64,000 bases of DNA, from assembly GCF_002261265.1 (NCBI RefSeq), contig NZ_NEVK01000001.1:372001-436000 (forward strand). Reading direction: 5' to 3'. Shown here in pieces: positions 42,778 to 51,430 of this stretch. The first letter of the stretch is position 1, and every line of letters begins with the position of its first letter. The notes beneath the pieces were generated by a model, which saw nothing but the letters and a program-made list of their open reading frames with translations, was not told the DNA's origin and ran no database searches. This DNA comes from Bordetella genomosp. 7. GTDB taxonomy: Bacteria; Pseudomonadota; Gammaproteobacteria; Burkholderiales; Burkholderiaceae_B. The translations under genes were made by a program, and so were the position numbers.

Positions 42778-43525
42778 TACGCTGCTGCAGGCGCGCAACC
42801 TCTCTATCGCTTTTGGCGGCCTGAAGGCGGTACAGGACGTCAGCCTGGATGTGCCGGCCGGGTCGCTGACGGCGCTGGTCGGGCCCAATGGGGCCGGCAA
42901 GACGACGCTGTTCGCGCTGCTGTCTGGCTTTTTGAGCCCATCGCACGGCCGGGTGGTGTTCGCGGGCCGCGATATTACCGGCATGCCGCCGCAGCAGGCC
43001 GCGCGGCTGGGCCTGACGCGCACGTTCCAGATCGTGCAGCCCTTCGGGGCGCAGACGGTGCGCCAGAATATTGCCGTGGGCGCGCACCTGCGGCTGGCCG
43101 ATCGCCGGCAGGCGCTTGAGGCCGCCGAAGATATCGCGCGGCGCGTCAATCTGCAGGCCCATCTGGACAAGCCCGCCGCGGACCTTACCGTGGCCGGCCG
43201 CAAGCGCCTGGAGCTCGCGCGCGCCCTGGCGACTCGCCCGCGGCTGCTGCTGCTGGACGAGGTGCTGGCTGGTCTGAACCCTTCGGAGATCGACGACATG
43301 ATCCCGGTGTTGCGCCAGGTGGTGGCCGACGGCGTAGCGGTGCTGATGATCGAACATGTGATGCGTGCCGTGATGAGCCTGGCCGAACACGTCTGGGTGC
43401 TGTCGCAGGGGCGGCTGATCGCGCAGGGCGCGCCCGCCCAGGTGACGCGCGACGCCCCGGTCATCGAGGCATACCTGGGGCATGGCGCCGCCCGGCGCCT
43501 GGCGGCGATGGGGGCGGCGCAATGA
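42770..43525 (+). CDS. ABC transporter ATP-binding protein, LivG type
   Basis: A 251-residue ATPase. Walker A is GPNGAGKTT at residues 38-46 and Walker B is LLLLDEVLAGLNP. The signature position reads LTVAGRKRLELARAL, as in some LivG/UrtD proteins, rather than LSGGQ. The GTG at 42770, with GGGGGAG upstream, is the start, giving an 8-bp overlap with livM. Its stop overlaps the LivF-type start (ATGA). Confidence 0.94.
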   Translation: MADTLLQARNLSIAFGGLKAVQDVSLDVPAGSLTALVGPNGAGKTTLFALLSGFLSPSHGRVVFAGRDITGMPPQQAARLGLTRTFQIVQPFGAQTVRQNIAVGAHLRLADRRQALEAAEDIARRVNLQAHLDKPAADLTVAGRKRLELARALATRPRLLLLDEVLAGLNPSEIDDMIPVLRQVVADGVAVLMIEHVMRAVMSLAEHVWVLSQGRLIAQGAPAQVTRDAPVIEAYLGHGAARRLAAMGAAQ

Positions 43526-44232
43526 CGGCGTTGCTGGAAGTCAGCGGCCTGCGCGCGGGCTATGGCCGTACCGAGGTGCTGCGGGGCGTGGACTTGCGGG
43601 TGGATGACGGCGAGATCGTGGTGCTGCTGGGCAATAACGGCGCCGGCAAGTCGACGCTGAATAACGCGGTGTGCGGCCTGTGCCGCCCCTGGAGCGGCCA
43701 GGTGCGTTTCGATGGCCAGGAAATTGCGGGGCGCCACTATCGCGACATCGTGCGTGCGGGCTTGATCCAGGTGCCCGAGGGGCGTCGCGTCTTTCCCAAC
43801 CTGGATGTGCGCGAAAACCTGGAACTTGGCGCTTATGCGCGGGGGCGCGGGCAGCGCGCCCGCAACCTGGACAAGGTGCTGGACATCTTTCCGCGGCTGC
43901 GCGAACGCCTGGGCCAGCGCGCGGGCACGATGTCTGGCGGCGAACAGCAGATGCTTGCCATCGGGCGCGGCCTGATGGCCGAGCCGCGGCTGTTGATACT
44001 GGACGAGCCGTCGCTGGGGCTGTCGCCGCTGATGGTGGACGAGATGTTCGGCCTGATCGGCCGGCTGCATGCCGAAGGGCTGTCGATACTGCTGGTAGAG
44101 CAGAACGTCGCGCAGTCGCTGGAGGCCGGCCAGCGCGGTTATGTGCTGGAAGAGGGCGCGGTCCGCTACAGCGGGCTTTGCTCCGAGTTGCTGGCCAGCG
44201 ACGGCGTGCGGCGCGCCTACCTGGGAATGTAG
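43522..44232 (+). CDS. ABC transporter ATP-binding protein, LivF type
   Basis: A 236-residue ATPase: Walker A GNNGAGKST, Q-loop region GLIQVPEGRRVFPNLDVREN, signature MSGGEQQMLAIGRGLM, and Walker B LLILDEPSLGLSP. It completes the five-gene importer (receptor, two permeases, two ATPases). HyuB begins 54 bp later on the same strand. Confidence 0.95.
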   Translation: MTALLEVSGLRAGYGRTEVLRGVDLRVDDGEIVVLLGNNGAGKSTLNNAVCGLCRPWSGQVRFDGQEIAGRHYRDIVRAGLIQVPEGRRVFPNLDVRENLELGAYARGRGQRARNLDKVLDIFPRLRERLGQRAGTMSGGEQQMLAIGRGLMAEPRLLILDEPSLGLSPLMVDEMFGLIGRLHAEGLSILLVEQNVAQSLEAGQRGYVLEEGAVRYSGLCSELLASDGVRRAYLGM

Positions 44233-44286
44233 CCATGCCGCAGGCCCGCCACCGGTTTCTTTCTCCTATTGCGCTGGATGTCTGCC

Positions 44287-45957
44287 ATGCTTGATCCCGT
44301 TACCCTGGCCGTACTGAAAGGGCGCCTGGAACAGATCGCCGACGAGATGGACGCGACGCTGTACCGCAGCGCCTTCAACCCCATCATCGCCGAGGCCCAT
44401 GATGCCTGCCACGGCCTGTACGATGCGGCCACGGGCGCGACCCTGGTGCAGGGCAAGTCGGGCCTGCCGGTGTTCGTGGGCGCGATGTCGTTCGCCGTGC
44501 AGGCGGCCGCGCGCGCCGCCGCGGGGCGGGGCGGCATGGTCGAGGGCGACATCTGGCTGTTCAACGACCCGTACGACGGAGGCACGCACGCCAACGATTT
44601 CAAGCTGGTGCGGCCCGTCTTCCGGCACGGCAGCCTGTTCTGCTTTCTGGCGTCGGCCGCGCACTGGCATGACGTGGGCGGCGCCGTGCCGGGCAACTAC
44701 AACCCTGCCGCCACCGAGTGCTGGCAGGAAGCGGTGCAGATACCGCCGGTGCGCATCGTGCGCGCAGGCGAGCTGGACGAGGACGTCCTGGCCATTCTCA
44801 AGGCCAATACCCGGCTGCCGGACAGTCTGTGGGGCGACCTGAACGGGCAACTGGCCGGCCTGGACCTGGGCGCACGGCGGCTGCAGGCCCTGCTGGACGA
44901 ATACGGCGACGCCGCCGTCAAAGAGGCGCTCGACACACTGCGGCAGCGCGCCCAGCGCCTGATGCGCGATCACGTTCGCCGCTTGCCCGACGGCGAATAC
45001 CGGTTCGAGGACACGCTGGACAACGACGGCGTGCGCGACGAGCCCCTGCGCATTGCGCTGACCCTTACCGTGCGCGGCGACCAGCTGGTGCTGGATTTTT
45101 CGCAGACGTCGCCCGCCTGCGCGGGCCCGGTGAATATTTCGCGCGCGACGGCCATTGCTGCCTGTTATGTGGCGTTGAAGCACGTGTTTCCCGACGTGCC
45201 CGCCAACGCCGGCGTGCTGGACGCGGTAGAGGTGGTGCTGCCTGATGGCCTGCTGATCTCGGCTGCGCGGCCGCGACCGGTGGGCGGCTATACCGAGACT
45301 ATCCTGCGCATGATAGATGTGGTGTTCTGCGCCATGGCACAGGCGGCGCCGGAGCGCGCGCCGGCGCAGGCCTATGGCACCATCAATGCGCTGTCCATCG
45401 CCGGCTATCGCAGCGATGCGCCACGCCGCGGGCAGCGCTGGGTGATGTTCAGCTTCTTCGGCGGCGGGCACGGCGGCAGTAGCGACGGCGACGGCCTGAG
45501 CCATGGCAACGCGCCGATTTCCACGGCTACGATCCCGCCGCTGGAAATACTGGAAGCGGTCTATCCCATACGCTTTACCCAGTGGGCATTGCGGCCGGAC
45601 TCGGCGGGCGACGGCACGTATCGGGGCGGGCTGGGCGCCGTCTACGAGATCGAACTGCTTGAAGACAGCGCCGAGGCATTCATTTTCGGCGAGCGCGGGC
45701 GCAGCGCGCCCAAGGGCATCGCGGGCGGGCAGGCGGCGGCGCCCAATGTGTTCCGCTATCAGCAGGACGACGGCTGGCATGCGCCGCCCATGGCTTCCAA
45801 GATGCTGGGCATCGCGCTCAAGCGGGGCCAGCGTGTGCGCCTGGAGACGCCCGGCGGAGGCGGCTATGGACCGCCGCAGGCGCGCAACGAGGCCGCGCGC
45901 GGGCATGACCTGGCCATGGGTTATGTGACGGACAAGAAGCAGGAGCAAGCCGTATGA
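44287..45957 (+). CDS. hydantoinase B / oxoprolinase family protein
   Basis: A 556-residue HyuB-type subunit. Landmarks are LDPVTLAVLKGRLEQIADEM, FNPIIAEAHDACHGLYDAA, WLFNDPYDGGTHANDF and FSQTSPACAGPVNISRATAIA. With HyuA it forms ATP-dependent hydrolases or carboxylases (5-oxoprolinase, N-methylhydantoinase, acetone and acetophenone carboxylases), so the exact reaction is open. The ATG at 44287 (MLDPVTLA) fits the family. Its stop overlaps the HyuA start by 4 bp. B before A, directly after an ABC importer, suggests the importer feeds the enzyme. Confidence 0.92.
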   Translation: MLDPVTLAVLKGRLEQIADEMDATLYRSAFNPIIAEAHDACHGLYDAATGATLVQGKSGLPVFVGAMSFAVQAAARAAAGRGGMVEGDIWLFNDPYDGGTHANDFKLVRPVFRHGSLFCFLASAAHWHDVGGAVPGNYNPAATECWQEAVQIPPVRIVRAGELDEDVLAILKANTRLPDSLWGDLNGQLAGLDLGARRLQALLDEYGDAAVKEALDTLRQRAQRLMRDHVRRLPDGEYRFEDTLDNDGVRDEPLRIALTLTVRGDQLVLDFSQTSPACAGPVNISRATAIAACYVALKHVFPDVPANAGVLDAVEVVLPDGLLISAARPRPVGGYTETILRMIDVVFCAMAQAAPERAPAQAYGTINALSIAGYRSDAPRRGQRWVMFSFFGGGHGGSSDGDGLSHGNAPISTATIPPLEILEAVYPIRFTQWALRPDSAGDGTYRGGLGAVYEIELLEDSAEAFIFGERGRSAPKGIAGGQAAAPNVFRYQQDDGWHAPPMASKMLGIALKRGQRVRLETPGGGGYGPPQARNEAARGHDLAMGYVTDKKQEQAV

Positions 45958-48020
45958 GCACAGCGCAGCCGTCCGTGGTGGTGGGCGTGGACGTGGGCGG
46001 CACGTTTACGGATCTTTTCGTGCTGGACGAGCGGCGCGGCACGGCGGCGGTGGTCAAGGTGCCGTCCACGCGCGGCGACGAGTCACGAGGCTTCATGGAT
46101 GGCGTCGCCCGCGCGACGGACGGGGCCGGCTCGATCGCCACCATTGTGCACGGCACCACGGTAGGCACCAACGCACTGCTGGAGCGCAAGGTGGCGCCCA
46201 CGGGCATTATCACGACGGCGGGTTTTCGCGATGTGCTCGAAATGCGCCGGCGCGACCGCCCCCACACGTGGGGTCTGCGCGGCAACTACGTGCCCGTGGT
46301 GCCGCGCAACCTGCGCGTGGAGGTGGACGAACGGGTGCTTGCCGATGGCACCGTGCACACGCCGGTGGATGTGGAGCAGGTCGAGGCGGCCGCGCGCGAG
46401 CTGCTGGCGCGCGGCTGCGTGGCGGTTTGCGTGTTCTTCATCAACGCGTACGCCAACCCTGTCAACGAAGCGCGGGCGGTGCAGCGCGTGCGCGCCATGT
46501 GGCCCAACGGCTACGTTACCGCGGCCACCGAGGTGCTGCCGGAAATCCGCGAGTTCGAACGCTGTTCCACCGCCACGTTGAACGCGGCGTTGCAGCCCGT
46601 CGTGGGCGGCTATCTGCAGCGCCTGGAAGCCGATCTGCAGGCGCAGGGTTTTGCCGGCGAGCTGCTGATCGTGCAGAGCAATGGCGGCGTCATGTCGCGC
46701 CAGACCGCCTGCGATGTGCCGGTGCGCACGGCCCTGTCGGGCCCGGCGGCAGGGGTGATCGCGTGTGCGGCCATCGCGCGGGCCGCCGGGGTGCCCGACG
46801 TGGTCACTGGCGATATGGGCGGCACGTCGTTCGATGTGTCGCTGGTGTCGGGCGGCCAGGCGTCGCTGTCGGCGCAGACGTCCATAGAGTTCGGCATGGT
46901 CGTGCGCGCGCCCATGATCCAGATCGAAACCATAGGCGCCGGGGGCGGTTCCATTGCAAGCGTGGACGCGGGCGGGCTGCTGCAGGTGGGGCCCGAGTCG
47001 GCCGGCAGCAACCCCGGGCCGGCATGCTACGGGCGCGGCAATACGCGGCCCACCGTTACCGATGCCAACGTGCTGCTGGGCCGCATAGCCGCCGACCGCC
47101 CGCTGGGGGGCGGCCTGCTTGCGCAACTGGACATCGCGCAGGCCCGGGCGGCCATCGCACGGCACGTGGGCGAGCCGCTGGGCCTGGACCCTTGCGCCGC
47201 GGCCGAAGCGATCCTGACGGTGGCCAACGCCAAGATGGCCGGCGCAGTCCGGCTGGTGTCGATTGAGCGCGGCCATGACCCGCGCAAGTTTGCCTATATG
47301 CCCTTTGGCGGGGGCGGCGCACTGCATGTATGCGCCATGATGCGCGAAGTGGGGTGCACGCAAGGCATCATCCCGCGCTATCCGGGCGTGACCTCGGCGC
47401 TGGGCTGTGTCATGGCCGATATGCGCCACGACAGTGTGCAAACCTTGAACGTGGCCCTGGATGCGCTGGACGTCGATAGCCTGGACGCCCGCATCGACGC
47501 GATGGCGCAGGCCTGTCAGGCGCGGCTGGATTCTGCCGGCGTGGCGTTCGAAACGGTGCGCGAGGACATCGAGCTCGACATGCTGTACGCAGGGCAGAGC
47601 CACACGGTGTCGGTGGCATTGACGCGTTCGACGCTTGCGCGCGTAGCCATCGCGGCGGCCTTCGATGCGGCGTATCGCCGCGCGTATGGACGCGTCCTGC
47701 CGGGCATCGCGGTGCGCGTTCTGAACCTGCGCTATGCGCGCATCGGCGTGCGCCCCAAATTCGATCTTGCCGTCCTGGGCCCCACCGGGAAAACCATGCC
47801 GGCCCCACTGGGCACGCAGGCGGTCTATCACGGCGGCCGGTGGTGGGATGCCGTGCGCTATGGCCGGCTGGACCTGCCCGCAGGGGCCGCGGTTGCGGGG
47901 CCCGCCGTTTTCGAGCAGCCGGACACGACCATCTGGCTGGAGCCCGGTTTCACGGCCAGAGTGGATACGTTGGGCAATCTGCTGATCACCCCCGCCATGC
48001 AGGAGCAGCCATGCACATGA
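45954..48020 (+). CDS. hydantoinase A / oxoprolinase family protein
   Basis: A 688-residue HyuA-type subunit with an ASKHA nucleotide site: VGVDVGGTFTDLFVLDE (from residue 10), TIVHGTTVGTNALLERKVAPTG (start of the second motif, landmark only), and DMGGTSFDVSLV. It supplies the ATP-driven activation half of the HyuAB enzyme. The likely general reaction is ATP-dependent opening of a lactam or imide ring; carboxylation is the alternative. It overlaps HyuB by 4 bp and the isochorismatase-like gene by 10 bp, so the three are translationally linked. Confidence 0.93.
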   Translation: MSTAQPSVVVGVDVGGTFTDLFVLDERRGTAAVVKVPSTRGDESRGFMDGVARATDGAGSIATIVHGTTVGTNALLERKVAPTGIITTAGFRDVLEMRRRDRPHTWGLRGNYVPVVPRNLRVEVDERVLADGTVHTPVDVEQVEAAARELLARGCVAVCVFFINAYANPVNEARAVQRVRAMWPNGYVTAATEVLPEIREFERCSTATLNAALQPVVGGYLQRLEADLQAQGFAGELLIVQSNGGVMSRQTACDVPVRTALSGPAAGVIACAAIARAAGVPDVVTGDMGGTSFDVSLVSGGQASLSAQTSIEFGMVVRAPMIQIETIGAGGGSIASVDAGGLLQVGPESAGSNPGPACYGRGNTRPTVTDANVLLGRIAADRPLGGGLLAQLDIAQARAAIARHVGEPLGLDPCAAAEAILTVANAKMAGAVRLVSIERGHDPRKFAYMPFGGGGALHVCAMMREVGCTQGIIPRYPGVTSALGCVMADMRHDSVQTLNVALDALDVDSLDARIDAMAQACQARLDSAGVAFETVREDIELDMLYAGQSHTVSVALTRSTLARVAIAAAFDAAYRRAYGRVLPGIAVRVLNLRYARIGVRPKFDLAVLGPTGKTMPAPLGTQAVYHGGRWWDAVRYGRLDLPAGAAVAGPAVFEQPDTTIWLEPGFTARVDTLGNLLITPAMQEQPCT

Positions 48021-48619
48021 CAGACCCACGGAAAACGGCGCTGGTCATCGTCGATCTGCAGAATGACTTTCTGTCGCCGGGCGGCGCTTACGACCGGGGC
48101 GGCGCAGCCACCGCCGAGGCCCGTGCCGTGCCCGCGCGCGTGGCGCCGGTTGCCCGGGCCCTGAAGGCGGCGGGCGGCTATGTGGCCGCCAGCCTGTTTA
48201 CCCTGTGGCCCGATGCGCGCGGCGAACCCATGATCTCGCCGCATCTGAAGCAGCTGCGGCCGTTCCTGGGCAGGGGCGACTTCGTGGCAGGCAGCCCCGG
48301 CCACGCCTGCGTGGCCGAGCTTGATGGGCTGGTGGACGTGGCGGTATGCAAGGTCGCGTATTCGGCTTTCTTCAACACGCAGCTGGACTGGGTGCTGCGC
48401 CGTGCGGGCATCGACCATGTGGCGATATGCGGCATCGTCACCAATGGCGGCGTGGCCAGCACGGCGCGCGACGCGCACATGCGCGACTACCGGGTAACGA
48501 TACTGGCCGACGGCTGCGCCGCGCCGCGCCCCGAACTGCATGACGCGGCGCTGGCCGATCTGCGCTCGGTGGCCGACATTGCCGGCTGTGACGATATGCT
48601 GGCGCGGCTGCGCGCGTGA
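48011..48619 (+). CDS. isochorismatase-fold hydrolase lacking the usual cysteine
   Basis: A 202-residue cysteine-hydrolase-fold protein. The aspartate (D15 in VIVDLQNDF) and lysine (K114 in AVCKVAYSAF) of the family are present. The nucleophile position in GIVTNGGVASTARDA is G147, where amidases such as nicotinamidase or N-carbamoylsarcosine amidohydrolase have cysteine. True isochorismatases (EntB, PhzD) also carry glycine there. The nearest cysteine is C140. As the last gene of the HyuBA operon it would be expected to cleave the opened product, but the missing cysteine argues against ordinary amidase chemistry. AGGAG precedes the ATG at 48011; an ATG two codons later is possible. Confidence 0.88.
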   Translation: MHMTDPRKTALVIVDLQNDFLSPGGAYDRGGAATAEARAVPARVAPVARALKAAGGYVAASLFTLWPDARGEPMISPHLKQLRPFLGRGDFVAGSPGHACVAELDGLVDVAVCKVAYSAFFNTQLDWVLRRAGIDHVAICGIVTNGGVASTARDAHMRDYRVTILADGCAAPRPELHDAALADLRSVADIAGCDDMLARLRA

Positions 48620-48647
48620 CGCGCCGCGCCGTTGCCGGATTCAGCCC

Positions 48648-49925
48648 TTAAGCCTGCGCCAGCGCCTGCTCCAGGTCTTCGAGCAGGTCATCGATGTGCT
48701 CGATGCCGAGCGACAGGCGCACCATGCCTTCGGTGACGCCCGCTTTGGCCAGTTCGTCGGCGTCGAGCTGCCGGTGCGTGGTGGACGCGGGGTGGGTGGC
48801 CAGAGACTTGGCGTCGCCGATGTTTACCAGGCGCGTGAACAGTTTCAGCGCATCCAGGAAGCGCGCCCCGGCCTCGCGGGCATTGTCACCCTTGATGCTG
48901 AACGACAGGATGCCTGACGCGCGGCCGCCGGACTGCTTCTGTACGATGGCGTGGTCCGGATGGTCTTTCAGCCCCGCGTAGCGCACCCATTCCACCTTGG
49001 GGTGCTTCTGCAGAACCTCAGCCACTTTTTGCGTGTTTTCGCAGATGCGGTCCATGCGCAGCGGCAGCGTTTCGATGCCCTGCAGGATCTGGAAGGCGTT
49101 CTGCGGCGAGATCGCCGCGCCCATGTTGCGCAGCGGCACAACGCGCGCGCGTCCGATATAGGCCGCGGGACCGAATGCTTCGGTATACACCACGCCGTGA
49201 TAGCTCACGTCGGGCTCGTTCAGGCGCTTGAAGCGTTGCTTGTGTTCGGCCCACGGGAATTTCCCGCTGTCGACGATGGCGCCGCCCACGCTGGTGCCGT
49301 GGCCGCCCAGGTATTTGGTCAGCGAGTGCACCACGATGTCCGCCCCGAACTCGAAGGGCCGCAGCAGGTAGGGCGTGGGCACGGTGTTGTCCACGATCAG
49401 GGGCACGCCATGAGCATGCGCCACGTCGGCCAGGGCGCGGATGTCGGTGACGTTGCCCAGCGGGTTGCCGATGGATTCGATGAAAACGGCCTTGGTCTTT
49501 TCGTCGATCAGCTTGCCGAAGCTTGCCGGGTCGCGCGGGTCGGCGAAGCGGACTTCGATGCCTTGCTGCGGGAAGGTATGCGCGAACAGGTTATACGTGC
49601 CGCCATACAGAGTGCTGGCGCTGATGATGTTGTCGCCGGATTCGGCCAGCGTCTGGATGGCGGCCGTGACGGCGGCCATGCCCGAGGCCATCGCCAGCGC
49701 GCCGACGCCGCCTTCCAGCGCCGCGACGCGCTGTTCGAGCACGTCGGTAGTGGGGTTCATGATGCGCGTGTAGATATTGCCCGCGACTTTCAGGTCGAAC
49801 AGGTCGGCGCCATGCTGGGCGCTGTCAAACGCGTAGGCGACAGTCTGATAGATGGGGACGGCCACCGATTTGGTGTTGGGGTCGGGCGTGTAGCCTGCAT
49901 GTACTGCGAGCGTCTCGATTCTCAT
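48648..49925 (-). CDS. metY: O-acetylhomoserine aminocarboxypropyltransferase (sulfhydrylase)
   Basis: A 425-residue Cys/Met-metabolism PLP enzyme that makes homocysteine from O-acetylhomoserine and sulfide. The length and motifs are those of MetY: LAVHAGYTPDPNTKSVAVP, NIYTRIMNPTTDVLEQR, SASTLYGGTYNLF, the PLP lysine K204 in HSLTKYLGGHGTSVGG, and ATHPASTTHRQL. The start is the ATG at 49925. It converges on the hyu operon with 28 bp between, with no obvious terminator. Its 5' leader contains a strong hairpin and a T-run. Confidence 0.95.
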   Translation of the reverse strand: MRIETLAVHAGYTPDPNTKSVAVPIYQTVAYAFDSAQHGADLFDLKVAGNIYTRIMNPTTDVLEQRVAALEGGVGALAMASGMAAVTAAIQTLAESGDNIISASTLYGGTYNLFAHTFPQQGIEVRFADPRDPASFGKLIDEKTKAVFIESIGNPLGNVTDIRALADVAHAHGVPLIVDNTVPTPYLLRPFEFGADIVVHSLTKYLGGHGTSVGGAIVDSGKFPWAEHKQRFKRLNEPDVSYHGVVYTEAFGPAAYIGRARVVPLRNMGAAISPQNAFQILQGIETLPLRMDRICENTQKVAEVLQKHPKVEWVRYAGLKDHPDHAIVQKQSGGRASGILSFSIKGDNAREAGARFLDALKLFTRLVNIGDAKSLATHPASTTHRQLDADELAKAGVTEGMVRLSLGIEHIDDLLEDLEQALAQA

Positions 49926-49956
49926 AGTTATCAAAAGCCGGGTTGATCCACAGGTT

Positions 49957-50004
49957 AAAAAAGCCGCTTGCCCGCGATGGCCGGCGCCGCGAGCTGGGCG
50001 CCGG
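49957..50004 (-). promoter_or_regulatory. metY 5' leader hairpin and T-run
   Basis: On the minus strand, CCGGCGCC (50004-49997) pairs with GGCGCCGG (49988-49981). A weak GCCG/CGGC stem that shares bases with the first hairpin leads into six T residues (49962-49957), ending about 30 nt before the metY start. This could be an attenuator; no known SAM or SAH riboswitch consensus was recognised. Otherwise 49926-50301 holds only the divergent promoters of metY and the response-regulator gene. Confidence 0.35.
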
Positions 50005-50301
50005 TCCGCCCTGGCAGCGGAGTAGCGAAGCTTGGGATAGTACATGCCCCGCGCCGCACGCGTCCGCGAAGGCGGCCTGATCCGGCCAGGCGGTCGACGG
50101 CACGTGACGCTATGTTACGTACAAATTCTTTTGCCATCGGATATTTTCAACGAAAATAGCCCGCGCGCTTTTGCGCGTACCGTGCCGCCCGTATCGACTC
50201 CATTGCATGGGACGACATCGCCTTCAATTGCATCACCCCCATTACAGGCCGCCGCGCATCGCCCACCCGCAGCGTGCGGCCTTGCCACGCCGGAGGCGGT
50301 C

Positions 50302-51018
50302 GTGCTGCGGGTAGTGCTGGTCGACGACGAAGCTCCCGCGCGGCGCTATCTGCGCCGCATGCTCGAATCGCTTGAAGGGCCCCAGGTGGTCGGCGAAGCC
50401 GACTGCATGCACAGCGCCATCGAAATCGTCAACCGGCAGAAACCGGATGCGATCTTTCTCGACATTGAACTGACGCGCGGCACATCGTTCGACGTGCTGA
50501 GCGCGCTCGAATGCCAGCCCTGCATCGTGTTCGTGACGGCGTATGCGCTGTATGCCACGCGGGCTTTCGAAGTGGGCGCCGTCGACTACCTGTTGAAGCC
50601 TGTGGGCCCGGACAGGCTGCGCCAGGCGGTGCAGCGGCTGTATACGCGCCTGAACCGCCCGTGGGGCGATGCATCGTTCCTGACGGTGCGCAACCAGGGC
50701 CACAGCCAGCTTATCCGGACAGACACGCTGGCGGCGCTGGTGGCGCAGCGCGATTATGTGAAGCTGCATGCGCCGCAGGGCGAGACCTTCCTGATGTACA
50801 CCACCCTCAAGGGCCTGTTGCCGCAACTGGGCACGCTGCCTTTCGTGCAGGTGTCGCGCTCTGTGGTGATCAATATGGAACAGGTGGGCCGAGTGGGATC
50901 CGAAGGCGGCCTGGCTGCCCAGGTCGAGTTCCTGAATGCTGCCTTGCCCGTGCAGCTGGGGCGCACGGCTTACGTGCGCTTGCGCGAAGCGCTCGATCAG
51001 CGCTCGCGCGCCGCGTGA
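50302..51018 (+). CDS. LytTR-type response regulator (AlgR/LytR class)
   Basis: A 238-residue two-component output protein. The receiver domain spans residues 1-120, with acidic DDE at 8-10, phospho-acceptor D54 in IFLDIEL and KP in YLLKPVGPDRL. A LytTR DNA-binding domain spans about 133-235 (LAALVAQRDYVKLHAP, FVQVSRSVVINMEQV). The GTG at 50302 with GGAGG five bases upstream fits the domain boundary; the frame stays open upstream to 50044 without homology. No histidine kinase gene is adjacent. Confidence 0.92.
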   Translation: MLRVVLVDDEAPARRYLRRMLESLEGPQVVGEADCMHSAIEIVNRQKPDAIFLDIELTRGTSFDVLSALECQPCIVFVTAYALYATRAFEVGAVDYLLKPVGPDRLRQAVQRLYTRLNRPWGDASFLTVRNQGHSQLIRTDTLAALVAQRDYVKLHAPQGETFLMYTTLKGLLPQLGTLPFVQVSRSVVINMEQVGRVGSEGGLAAQVEFLNAALPVQLGRTAYVRLREALDQRSRAA

Positions 51019-51045
51019 CGGCGGCGCGCGAGCGTGTGCGTTGAG

Positions 51046-51279
51046 TCAGCGGCCCGGGGTCGAGTGTTGCGAGGTATCCAGAACATCGTCTTCGGGCGCG
51101 ATCACGCCCGGGTCGCCGGGTTCCGCAATGGCGCGCCCCTGGCGGGGGCGGCCGGCGACGTCGGGGGCGTTGTCGGGCATGGGCATCTCGCGCGTGCCCT
51201 GTCGCTTGTCCGCAGGCGATTCCGGACGCTGGTTGCCGGCGTGTTCGGCCGGCAGGGACTCTCGTGCGGTTTTGTTCAT
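51046..51279 (-). CDS. small hydrophilic, probably disordered protein
   Basis: A 77-residue protein rich in P, D, E, R and G with no hydrophobic core (NQRPESPADKRQGTREMP, then an acidic tail VIAPEDDVLDTSQ). The support for its being real is a perfect GGAGG five bases before the ATG and a location where no other gene competes. It is convergent with the response-regulator gene and divergent from the Nudix-type regulator gene. I do not recognise it. Confidence 0.5.
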   Translation of the reverse strand: MNKTARESLPAEHAGNQRPESPADKRQGTREMPMPDNAPDVAGRPRQGRAIAEPGDPGVIAPEDDVLDTSQHSTPGR

Positions 51280-51430
51280 GATGGCCTCCATCAGTACGGG
51301 CGGCGCCTTGCGGCGTCGGGATAAGCCCATGGTAGGCGGGCCGCGGCGCGACAGGGTTGTCGGCTTGTGTCCTTTGCAAGGGGCTGTTGCAGTGTGGGGC
51401 CTCTTATAATCCCCGCATCGCCACTATCTG

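Noticed and set aside
49926-50060. SAM or SAH riboswitch upstream of metY
   Set aside because: No recognisable conserved core of any known class; only a GC hairpin and a T-run.
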